Assembly: GCF_038595055.1 (NCBI RefSeq)
Contig: NZ_CP152002.1
Location: forward strand, 5,481,001 to 5,545,000
Reading direction: 5' to 3'
Length of the DNA: 64,000 nucleotides
From: Paenibacillus sp. FSL R7-0345
Lineage (GTDB): Bacteria > Bacillota > Bacilli > Paenibacillales > Paenibacillaceae
Shown here: positions 1-7,259 of the stretch, piece after piece
How positions within the stretch are numbered: the stretch's first letter is position 1
Layout: each line of letters starts with the position of its first letter
Made by a program: the position numbers and the translations under genes
The notes under the pieces: model-generated
The model's input: the letters and a program-made list of their open reading frames with translations, nothing else
Database searches by the model: none
What the model was told of the DNA's origin: nothing

Positions 1-138
1 CCGGCCCAGCTGCTGCGGAACCTGCATCCCCCGCCAGGCGAGCACCGTTAATACGATACAGGCCGCTCCAACCCAAGGGGCATTTTTCCACCGTCTCCAC
101 CGCCGCCACAGTTGTTTTTTCAAGCGAAAAGCGTTCAC
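1..138 (-). CDS. N-terminal fragment of membrane protein
   Basis: Only the first 46 codons are inside the window; the gene runs off the left edge. The chosen start is a GTG at 138 preceded by a GAAGGG ribosome binding site about six bases upstream. The peptide opens with a Trp- and Arg-rich, strongly basic stretch (about residues 5-18) followed by a hydrophobic segment (about 21-35), which looks like a cytoplasmic anchor and one membrane helix or an uncleaved signal. No family can be recognised from so little sequence. Confidence 0.55.
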   Translation of the reverse strand, partial: MNAFRLKKQLWRRWRRWKNAPWVGAACIVLTVLAWRGMQVPQQLGR

Positions 139-246
139 TGTAATCCCTTCATTCTGCTGTTTTGGCTATTGTGGCCTGGAGAGGGAGGGATTATGCGCCT
201 TTTGCGGAAAAATGTTGCTATACAGATTAAACTAATGATATTGCTG

Positions 247-328
247 TTTTGGGATTGCATGTGACTCCAGAGAAGGTTTGGACTTCCAGCCGCTGCCCTT
301 CTGCAGATTCTTGATCATACCCGCTGTT
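247..328. repeat. Intergenic repeat family A, copy 1
   Basis: This noncoding segment matches 10021-10098 with the same spacing of blocks: TTTGGGAT, then GTGACTCCAG, then GTTTGGACTTCCAGCCGCTG, and a CCGCTG box 31 bases later. The two copies lie in unrelated gene contexts, so this is a dispersed intergenic repeat rather than part of a gene. The rest of 139-389 holds nothing recognisable apart from this copy and repeat B. Confidence 0.7.
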
Positions 329-340
329 CGCGGTGCTATA

Positions 341-394
341 CTTAGTTGGATTTTCGCCACTTAATTCCAGTAAATTCTGGTTTTTCCAATTAGA
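341..394. repeat. Intergenic repeat family B, copy 1
   Basis: The left arm TTAGTTGGATTTTCGCCACT is repeated nearly exactly at 39085, and a partly complementary right arm (374-394) makes an imperfect hairpin. The serpin stop codon (390-392) lies inside the right arm, so the repeat borders or formed the end of that reading frame. Confidence 0.65.
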
Positions 395-1529
395 TTCCCG
401 GCAGCGGATTGCTGATTGTCCCGAGGAACAGCCATACCCCCGTCTGCCTGTCCTCAATAATGAAGATAAACGGCCGGTCGGCAGTCAGTTCAAAGGGTAA
501 GTCCGCAGCGGGAGCCGCTCCGGCATCCATTGCAACGAGCGTTGAGGCAGCAGCTTCCGTTCCGGTTTCATTTACCTCGATATACGTCTTATGAATAATC
601 GAGCCGATGAAAATGGGCATATCAGTATCTGCAAGCGCCGAGAAATCGGCCTGGGCAGGGTCAAAAGGAATCTTAACACCCAGTGCCTGTACAGCCTCCT
701 TCACATCAGCGCCATATTCGGCAGTGAACCGCGGAAGACCGACGGTTCCGAACCTCTCGGAAAACGGATCTGCCGCAGGCAACCCGTCCTGAAGCACCTG
801 ATCCACAGACGACTGTTCAGACGGCAGAATGACCAGCATATCCATCTGGCCTTCCCCGTAAGGCAGACGTACACCCTGCCAGTACTCAGTCTCTGCATAA
901 GAAAAGTTGCCGGTTTGCTTCATCATCATCACTTCTGCAGTGGTATCATTACCCGTGTAAAATGCTGCAGGCTCAGAGCGCTCTATAGGAAACTTCTCTT
1001 GCCATGCTCCTTTAAAATACAAGGCGTTGACCAGCAGCGCCACCGTATTACCTCCGGGCGGCTGTTCAAGCATCCTGTCTATTTTGCCAGCCGTATGCTC
1101 TGCAACCCACTGGTTCACCTTGGCTACGGTCTTCTCCGCAGACAGGTCTGTTGTGCGAACCTGCGCCTCATAGCTGGTTTCGGCTGCTTTCAGATAATTC
1201 TTGCGCAGCTTTATGCCGTTCTCTACCCACACCGAATTGGCCAGCTCTAGCCGGATGCCGGGTCCGGCATCATTCAGCAGCGGCAGCAATGCCTTGTTTC
1301 CGGCATTCAGCTGCTCCAGCTCTCCAGGAGCATAGCCCAGCAGCCCGCCAAGCTCCGCTGCCGTCTCACCGCTGCTGCCATTGTAAGCAAGCGCCAGCGC
1401 AGCTGAAATACTGTAGGGCGAAATTGTCAGATTTCCTTCAGCCCTGCCCTGCTCCCTCAGCTTGCCAAGCAGCCGTAGGCCAAGCTCATTGCTCTGCCTG
1501 GCAAGCCGGGCATCCAGCTTAGCGGCTAC
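390..1529 (-). pseudogene. Serpin (serine protease inhibitor), 5'-truncated
   Basis: The reading frame is clearly a serpin (I4 family): helix A/B region with NLTISPYSIS and YNGSSGETAAEL, the hinge EVNETGTEAAAST before the reactive loop, and the C-terminal signature PFELTADRPFIFIIEDRQTG. Serpin homology begins near 1529, but this frame has no ATG, GTG or TTG between the in-frame stop at 1593-1595 and a TTG at 1289. That TTG would give only 299 residues and omit the first helices. Family members have about 370-410 residues, and secreted ones add a signal peptide. The upstream hydrolase stop (1526-1528) sits exactly at the junction. A CTG at 1517, about nine bases after AGAGGT, is a remote alternative start. 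Identity is certain; loss of function is inferred. Confidence 0.75.
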
Positions 1530-3670
1530 CTCTGCCCGTTCATTGAAGCATTCGGTATCACCGGCAGCAGAACATGACTTGGATATTCCGTATCATGGCA
1601 AATCGTCTGCTTAACAATTACCGCCTCAGTATCCTCATACGGATCACTGCCGGTATTCGTATTCGGAAACGCGACGAATTTGCTGGACGAGGTAACCGTG
1701 AACCGGATGCGGTGTCCGGCAGCGAAGGTATGGGCGATATTTTGCAGGAAAATATCATACTTCTCCACCTGGCCCGGCACCAGCAGCTGCGGGTTATCCA
1801 GCCCGTGACGGTACTTGGCCCGCACAATATAGTTGGACAGCCGGATCGAATCGCCGTTCTCATGCACATCGCTGAGCGTCACAACCCAGTCGGTATCAAG
1901 GCCCGTGCTCGCCGCATACAGGACGCAGGACAGCTCCCCGGCAACCGTCAGGTTCTCCGCCAGGGGTTCGCTGGTGTATGCCACAATGTCGCTGCGAAGC
2001 TCATGCTTGCGCATATTTTCCGGCTCCCGTTCCCCGCTGTCCGCGACAGGATCTGCCGGATTATAGATAAACGTATCCGGGGCGGAGTCCGCTTGCGGTG
2101 CAGACACCAGCCTGCCGTCGCCCAGCGATGAATTCGCCCGGCCCTCCCCGGCGAGGTAGAACGGCGTAACCACCGCTTCGGCAGGCGTCCAGTCTTCAGA
2201 GGTTCTCCAGCGGTTTTCACCGACTACATAATAGGAAGCCCGCGGCTCCTCATCGATGCCGTTTGGAATCTCCTTCAGGAAACGGTCGAACCAGCGCAGC
2301 ACCGAGACATCATAATCGTAGACAACCGCATCCTCGCCAAAAGCAGCCCCCTGCAGGTCCCTGGCCCGGTTCGGCCCGTGCTCCCAGGCGCCCAAGCGGA
2401 TTTTGCGGTTCGGCACATCATGCTCAGTCAGCATCCGCCAGGTCTCTGATACACCGGGACTGTCGCCGTCATACCAGCCGGAAATCACATACATCGGAAC
2501 CTTGACCTGATGGCCCAGCTCGGTGAAGGTGCAGTTACGCCAGAAGTCATCGTATTCCGGATGCTGGCTCCACAGCTCCCACGGTCCTGAGGTCTTCCCG
2601 ATCATCTGCTGCGGAATGTCCCGGACCGGCCTTGCATCCACCGCCGCTTCCGGACTTACCGTGATCCCGCCAAAAATATCAAAATCCGTCCGCGTCCCCA
2701 CCGACTGCGCCAAAGTCCACGACAGCAGCGGCCAGGAGCACAGCGTCCCGCCTTTGCGTGCGGTATCGATAAACGGTGAGCCGACATTCACTTCATCCAC
2801 AACCGCCTTGAGGTTCGGATGCCCGCTGGTTGCCGCTGCCACAACGACATAACCGAGATAGGAGGCGCCCCACATGCCGACTTTGCCGTCCGACCAGTCC
2901 TGGGCAATAATCCAGTCAATCGTATCATAGCCGTCATCCCGTTCATTATAAAAGGGAATCAGCTCACCCTCCGAATCCGCCCGGCCCCGCACATCCTGGG
3001 AGACTACGGCGTAGCCTTTGTTCGCCCAGCGCATAAAAATCTCTTTTTTCCCGTTGCGGTCATAACAGGTGCGCACAAGAATCGCCGGCAGCTTCGTCCC
3101 CGGCTGAATGCCCTCCGGCAGAAACACATCGGTTGCCAGCTTGATGCCGTCACGCATAGGAATCAGGAACGTTCCGAGGTCATTAACGCCATACTCCGGC
3201 TTGGATAAAAGCGGCTCATCATAGACCGTCAGCGGAGTCAGTTTTTCATAGCCTGCCTTGACGATCAGCTCAATCCCGTAGCGGTTAGGGGTTAGAAAAG
3301 CAATGACCTTCCCGTCCAGCGTCACCACATCCAGCGCCGTATCGCCCCGCAGGGCCCAGACCTGAGAAGCCTGCAGCCTTCCGCCGATTTCCGCCTCATA
3401 TTGAATATGCTTGTGGTATACCTCGCCAGTGTCCAGTACAACCTTGTCTCCTGTCCAGTCTGCGGCTTCGTAGGAAGCGAGCTGGCGGGCGATTTTGGCA
3501 AAAGGAAGCACATATTTCGCGTTCGGATCGAGCACATTATCCTGCATTTGAGTGCGGCGGCGGACGTCCACCTTGGCGTGCATGATTGCTTTTTCCGTAA
3601 AATGAATCTTGCCGCTATAAATCCCGGAGCAGTAGAAATGAAAGTCTGTTGTATGTAAATAAGTAGTCAT
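1526..3670 (-). CDS. CocE/NonD family hydrolase (X-Pro dipeptidyl-peptidase-like)
   Basis: A 714-residue alpha/beta hydrolase of the CocE/NonD (peptidase S15-like) group, which cleaves acyl or peptide bonds. The nucleophile elbow GASYLG puts Ser270 in place; Asp401 (GWYDGDSP) and His431 (AWEHGPN) complete the triad. A beta-sandwich jelly-roll domain follows and ends in the family-typical LLPVIP. About 165 residues precede the hydrolase domain, an N-terminal addition not found in the short members. The start at 3670 was chosen because it lies 13 bases after the dipeptidase stop with AGGGGA upstream; a longer reading would run back into that gene. It is the third gene of an operon with the OCD and M19 genes. 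The substrate is unknown. Confidence 0.85.
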   Translation of the reverse strand: MTTYLHTTDFHFYCSGIYSGKIHFTEKAIMHAKVDVRRRTQMQDNVLDPNAKYVLPFAKIARQLASYEAADWTGDKVVLDTGEVYHKHIQYEAEIGGRLQASQVWALRGDTALDVVTLDGKVIAFLTPNRYGIELIVKAGYEKLTPLTVYDEPLLSKPEYGVNDLGTFLIPMRDGIKLATDVFLPEGIQPGTKLPAILVRTCYDRNGKKEIFMRWANKGYAVVSQDVRGRADSEGELIPFYNERDDGYDTIDWIIAQDWSDGKVGMWGASYLGYVVVAAATSGHPNLKAVVDEVNVGSPFIDTARKGGTLCSWPLLSWTLAQSVGTRTDFDIFGGITVSPEAAVDARPVRDIPQQMIGKTSGPWELWSQHPEYDDFWRNCTFTELGHQVKVPMYVISGWYDGDSPGVSETWRMLTEHDVPNRKIRLGAWEHGPNRARDLQGAAFGEDAVVYDYDVSVLRWFDRFLKEIPNGIDEEPRASYYVVGENRWRTSEDWTPAEAVVTPFYLAGEGRANSSLGDGRLVSAPQADSAPDTFIYNPADPVADSGEREPENMRKHELRSDIVAYTSEPLAENLTVAGELSCVLYAASTGLDTDWVVTLSDVHENGDSIRLSNYIVRAKYRHGLDNPQLLVPGQVEKYDIFLQNIAHTFAAGHRIRFTVTSSSKFVAFPNTNTGSDPYEDTEAVIVKQTICHDTEYPSHVLLPVIPNASMNGQR

Positions 3671-3683
3671 CGGTGCATATCCC

Positions 3684-4844
3684 CTATCCGCAGATTTGTT
3701 CAAATACCCGGAGCCAGTTGCCGCCCATAATCTTCGCAATGTCTTCATCCGTATAGCCCCGCGCCACCAGACCTCTGGTGAAGTTGATAAAGTAGCTGTA
3801 TTTCTCAAGTCCTGCCACCGTTTCGGTCGAAGGCCCGTCCCCTGGGGCAAAGCCAAGTTTGGGAGCAATATTCTCTTTAAAATAAACCAGCGACCAGTCG
3901 AGATCGCTCATCGGCCAGTCTGTACCAATGCCCACATGATCCACGCCAACCAGACGGATTACGTACTCCATATGATCCAGCACATGGTCGATCGTCGTGT
4001 GGTCAGGGTCTTCATGGACAAACCACGGCATGGCAAAAATCCCGATGACGCCGCCGGTACCGGCAATGGCGAGAATCTCCTCGTCGCTTTTACAGCGCAT
4101 ATGCGGGTAAATCGCTTCTACTCCGGTGTGTGAGGCGATGACCGGTGTGCTTGAGAACTTGCAGGCATCCAAGGTCGTTTGTTTGCCGCAGTGTCCGGTA
4201 TCGACAATGATGCCAAGCTCGTTCATCCGCTGCACGAACCGGACCCCGAAATTCGACAGCCCGCCGCCCCCCTGCTCTGCACAGCCGGAGCCGATCAGAT
4301 TCTGCTTGTTGTAGGTCAGCTGCAGAATACGCAGACCGAATTGATGCAGCACCTCCAGCAGCTCCAGATTCGTACCGAGAGCATCCGTCTCCTGCGCTGT
4401 CACAATGCCAGCCACCTTGCCCGACTGCTTCGCGCTGCGGATATCGCCGGCGGTCAGCGCCTTGGTCAGCCAGGCATTGGCATCAAACTGCAGCTGCACC
4501 TCGCCCATGCTTGTGATCAGGCTTTCCATATCGTTCAGATGCAGCTCCCGGTTACCGGCCGTAATGCCGGACTGGAACCATTCCTCTTTATACTGGGGAA
4601 TGTCACCGCCGGCAGCCAGCTTGGTTACCCATTTGGCCGGCATAGAGCTGTAGAGCATCGGCTCCTCCATGTACGGCTCGCTGAGCTCTCTGATTCTCTC
4701 CGATACAGCAGCAGGGATAGCGCTTGGTGACAACGGCCCCTGGAACAGCAGATCAATATTGATATTCTGCTCATGCAGCCGCTGTGCGCGGAGCTCCTGC
4801 TCCTCCGTTAATTTAAAATCATACAATCCTGCCTGTAAGCTCAT
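3684..4844 (-). CDS. Membrane dipeptidase-like protein (peptidase M19)
   Basis: A 386-residue member of the M19 renal-dipeptidase family, TIM-barrel metal-dependent enzymes that split dipeptides. Later metal-ligand blocks are present (VDTGHCG and VIASHTG histidines, Asp in GIGTDWP). The N-terminal His-x-Asp pair reads Asn29-Ile-Asp31, so one canonical zinc ligand seems replaced; this may mark a subfamily or a changed metal site. No signal peptide is visible, so it is probably cytoplasmic. A strong AGGAGG precedes the ATG. It follows the OCD gene by 18 bases and precedes the hydrolase by 13, so the three are cotranscribed and probably process one amide- or peptide-bonded compound (inference). 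Confidence 0.85.
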   Translation of the reverse strand: MSLQAGLYDFKLTEEQELRAQRLHEQNINIDLLFQGPLSPSAIPAAVSERIRELSEPYMEEPMLYSSMPAKWVTKLAAGGDIPQYKEEWFQSGITAGNRELHLNDMESLITSMGEVQLQFDANAWLTKALTAGDIRSAKQSGKVAGIVTAQETDALGTNLELLEVLHQFGLRILQLTYNKQNLIGSGCAEQGGGGLSNFGVRFVQRMNELGIIVDTGHCGKQTTLDACKFSSTPVIASHTGVEAIYPHMRCKSDEEILAIAGTGGVIGIFAMPWFVHEDPDHTTIDHVLDHMEYVIRLVGVDHVGIGTDWPMSDLDWSLVYFKENIAPKLGFAPGDGPSTETVAGLEKYSYFINFTRGLVARGYTDEDIAKIMGGNWLRVFEQICG

Positions 4845-4862
4845 CTGTCTAACCTCCTCAGA

Positions 4863-5837
4863 TTACATCTCAACCTCAACACCCTTATGCAAAAGCACGG
4901 CCTGATTGTAAATATAGTGCGCCGCTGCCAAATCCTCAATCGCCAGGCCCAGGCCCTTGAACAAAGTGATTTCCTTAGGGCTTGTCCTGCCTTCCATTTG
5001 CTGTAAAAGCAGCCCGCCGAGCTCCCCGGCGATATGGCCTTCGGCTATGACGCCCTCAGCCAGCGGAATGAGGTAGTCCCCTGCCTCGTGGACTGCGGAT
5101 TCCAGCCGGTCCACATAGAGCCTGGACGCTGCCACCAGCGCTGAGTCCAGCTCCCGCTCATGCGGCCGGCAGGCGCCGACGGCATTGATATGGGCTCCCT
5201 CCGGGACCCATTCGCCATTCAGTACCGGCACGCCAGAGGCCGTCACGGTACAGATAATGTCGGCATCCTGAACCGCCTCGTGCACGGTAGCCGCTGCCGT
5301 AATTCCTATGCCGTATCTGACGGCCATCGTCTCGGCAAAACGCTGCGCCTTGTCCGGCGTTCTCCCCCAGACGCGGACTTCACGGATGCTGCGTACCAGC
5401 AGCATCGCCTCCAGATGGCTGGCCGCCTGCTCGCCGGTGCCGAGGATCGCCAGCACGCCAGCATCTTCCCGGGCCAGCAGCCTGGTTGCCACCGCACTGA
5501 CCGCCGCTGTGCGGATGGCCGTGATCTGCCGGCCGTCCACGATGGCGTTCAGCCGGCCGGTCTCTGCATCGAACAGGGCAACTGCCCCCTGATGGGAAGG
5601 TAATCCTCTATCATGGTTATGCGGAAACACGCTGATGAGCTTGGCTCCCGCCGACGCTTCCTGCCGAAGATAAGCCGGCATCAGCCCGAACAGATTCCCG
5701 TCCGCGAGCGGCATCACCTGCCGCAGGCTCTGGACCGCATCCCCCGCCGACAGTGCTGCCAGCACATCCTGCATGACACCGATGCAGGCCTTCATCGATA
5801 GAATCTCCGCTGTTTCTCTTCCGTTAATCACCAGCAT
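4863..5837 (-). CDS. Ornithine cyclodeaminase / mu-crystallin family protein
   Basis: A 324-residue NAD(P)-binding protein of the OCD/mu-crystallin family, which includes ornithine cyclodeaminase, alanine dehydrogenase and ketimine reductases. Lys66 in GAKLISVFP and Arg110 match conserved substrate-site residues, and ILGTGEQA (about 131-138) is the Rossmann loop. GGAGG lies before the ATG. First gene of the OCD-M19-CocE operon, whose promoter is seen at 5882-5910. The family is functionally mixed and ornithine specificity cannot be shown; with dipeptidase and acylase-like partners, imino-acid or opine-type chemistry is equally possible. Confidence 0.88.
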   Translation of the reverse strand: MLVINGRETAEILSMKACIGVMQDVLAALSAGDAVQSLRQVMPLADGNLFGLMPAYLRQEASAGAKLISVFPHNHDRGLPSHQGAVALFDAETGRLNAIVDGRQITAIRTAAVSAVATRLLAREDAGVLAILGTGEQAASHLEAMLLVRSIREVRVWGRTPDKAQRFAETMAVRYGIGITAAATVHEAVQDADIICTVTASGVPVLNGEWVPEGAHINAVGACRPHERELDSALVAASRLYVDRLESAVHEAGDYLIPLAEGVIAEGHIAGELGGLLLQQMEGRTSPKEITLFKGLGLAIEDLAAAHYIYNQAVLLHKGVEVEM

Positions 5838-5881
5838 GATGTACGGCCTCCAGTCTTGTCAGCTTTATTTTTCTTCTGTTT

Positions 5882-5910
5882 ATCATAGCGCCATCGGGGC
5901 TGTTTGCGAA
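5882..5910 (-). promoter_or_regulatory. SigA-type promoter of the OCD operon
   Basis: Read on the minus strand: TTCGCA, 17-base spacer, TATGAT, about 45 bases before the OCD start. It diverges from the fabV promoter. Confidence 0.55.
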
Positions 5911-5958
5911 ATAGCTGAAGTGAAATAACCGGGGGGCTTATCTTTCTGAGCCATCATT

Positions 5959-5967
5959 TGCTATACT
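5959..5967 (+). promoter_or_regulatory. Extended -10 promoter of fabV
   Basis: TGCTATACT is an extended -10 element about 50 bases before the fabV start. The -35 position is poor, as expected for this promoter class. Confidence 0.5.
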
Positions 5968-6017
5968 CTATAACAGCGGCTCTAAAGTTAAAATTGAAAA
6001 CAAAGGGGATTTCCTAT

Positions 6018-7199
6018 ATGATCATCCAGCCTAAAACACGCGGCTTCATCTGCACCACGGCACATCCCGAAGGCTGTGCCCGGCAGGTACAGCAGCAGAT
6101 CGACTATGTAAAAGCACACAAAAAACTGAGCGGCCCCGTTAATGTTCTCGTTGTCGGAGCCTCCACCGGATATGGACTGGCTTCGCGCATTACCGCTGCC
6201 TTTGGTGCCGGAGCGAATACGATCGGCGTCTTCTTCGACAAGCCCGCTGAAGGTGCACGGACTGCTTCCGCAGGCTGGTATAACTCCGCTGCGCTGGAGA
6301 AGGCTGCTGCCGAGCAGGGCCTGAAGTCATTCAGCATCGTCGGCGACGCTTTCTCTGACAGCATCAAGACCAAGACCATTGACCTGATCAAAGCCGAATT
6401 CGGCACCGTTGATCTGGTTGTCTACAGCGTGGCCTCCCCGCGCCGCACACATCCGGTTACCGGCGAGGTTTTCTCTTCCGTTATCAAGCCGGTCGGCAAC
6501 GCTTATACCAACAAAACAATGAACTTCCATTCCGGCGAAGTAACGAACGTAACCATCGAGCCTGCAACGGACGATGAAGTGCGTCAGACGATTGCCGTTA
6601 TGGGCGGCGAGGACTGGGGCATGTGGATCGACCAGCTTCAGGCAGCAGGCGCGCTTGCTGACGGGGCAACAACGGTAGCCTACTCCTACATCGGACCTGA
6701 GGTTACTCACCCGATTTATAAGGACGGAACAATCGGCCAGGCTAAAAATGACCTGGAGAAAACAGCAATCGCACTGAACGAGAAGCTGAGCGCTTCGAAC
6801 GGACGGGCTTTTGTCTCGGTTAACAAGGCGCTTGTAACCCAATCCAGCTCGGCTATTCCGGTTGTGCCGCTGTACATTTCTGCCCTATACAGAGTCATGA
6901 AAGACAAAGAGCTGCATGAAAACTGCATCCAGCAAATGTACCGCCTATTCGCCGAGCATCTGTATAACAGCGAAGCCGGCAACAGCCACCTGATCCGCAT
7001 AGACGACTGGGAAATGCGTGAGGACGTTCAGGCTGAGGTCATGAAGCGCTGGAGCGAAATTGAGACAGCCAATGTACCTGATCTGGCGGATCTTCCAGGC
7101 TACCAGGATGATTTCTTCAACCTGTTCGGCTTCCGCACAGCAGGTGTGGATTATGAAACCGACACCGATCCGGCGGTAGACATCCCGAACCTGGTGTAA
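6018..7199 (+). CDS. fabV: Trans-2-enoyl-ACP/CoA reductase FabV
   Basis: A 393-residue FabV-type enoyl-ACP reductase, which uses NAD(P)H to reduce the enoyl intermediate in the last step of fatty-acid elongation and is typically insensitive to triclosan. The glycine-rich cofactor loop VVGASTGYG lies at about residues 46-54, and the diagnostic Tyr-x8-Lys active site is Tyr234...Lys243. Length matches the family (about 390-400). The ATG at 6018 follows AAAGGGGAT; an upstream in-frame TTG has no binding site. Single-gene transcript: own promoter and a terminator directly after the stop. Confidence 0.95.
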   Translation: MIIQPKTRGFICTTAHPEGCARQVQQQIDYVKAHKKLSGPVNVLVVGASTGYGLASRITAAFGAGANTIGVFFDKPAEGARTASAGWYNSAALEKAAAEQGLKSFSIVGDAFSDSIKTKTIDLIKAEFGTVDLVVYSVASPRRTHPVTGEVFSSVIKPVGNAYTNKTMNFHSGEVTNVTIEPATDDEVRQTIAVMGGEDWGMWIDQLQAAGALADGATTVAYSYIGPEVTHPIYKDGTIGQAKNDLEKTAIALNEKLSASNGRAFVSVNKALVTQSSSAIPVVPLYISALYRVMKDKELHENCIQQMYRLFAEHLYNSEAGNSHLIRIDDWEMREDVQAEVMKRWSEIETANVPDLADLPGYQDDFFNLFGFRTAGVDYETDTDPAVDIPNLV

Positions 7200-7213
7200 T
7201 ATCCAAGAACAGC

Positions 7214-7251
7214 AAAGAGGCCGCTCCCATACCGGGATACGGCCTCTTTTT
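7214..7251 (+). terminator. Intrinsic terminator after fabV
   Basis: A 10-bp stem AAAGAGGCCG/CGGCCTCTTT with an inner TCCC/GGGA pairing, followed by T residues. It begins 15 bases after the fabV stop and may also stop transcripts of the convergent permease gene. Confidence 0.85.
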
Positions 7252-7259
7252 ATATGAAT

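Noticed and set aside
591..1250. Long open frame opposite the serpin
   Set aside because: It is the antisense shadow of a clear serpin frame, has a His/Arg/Cys-rich composition and no ribosome binding site.
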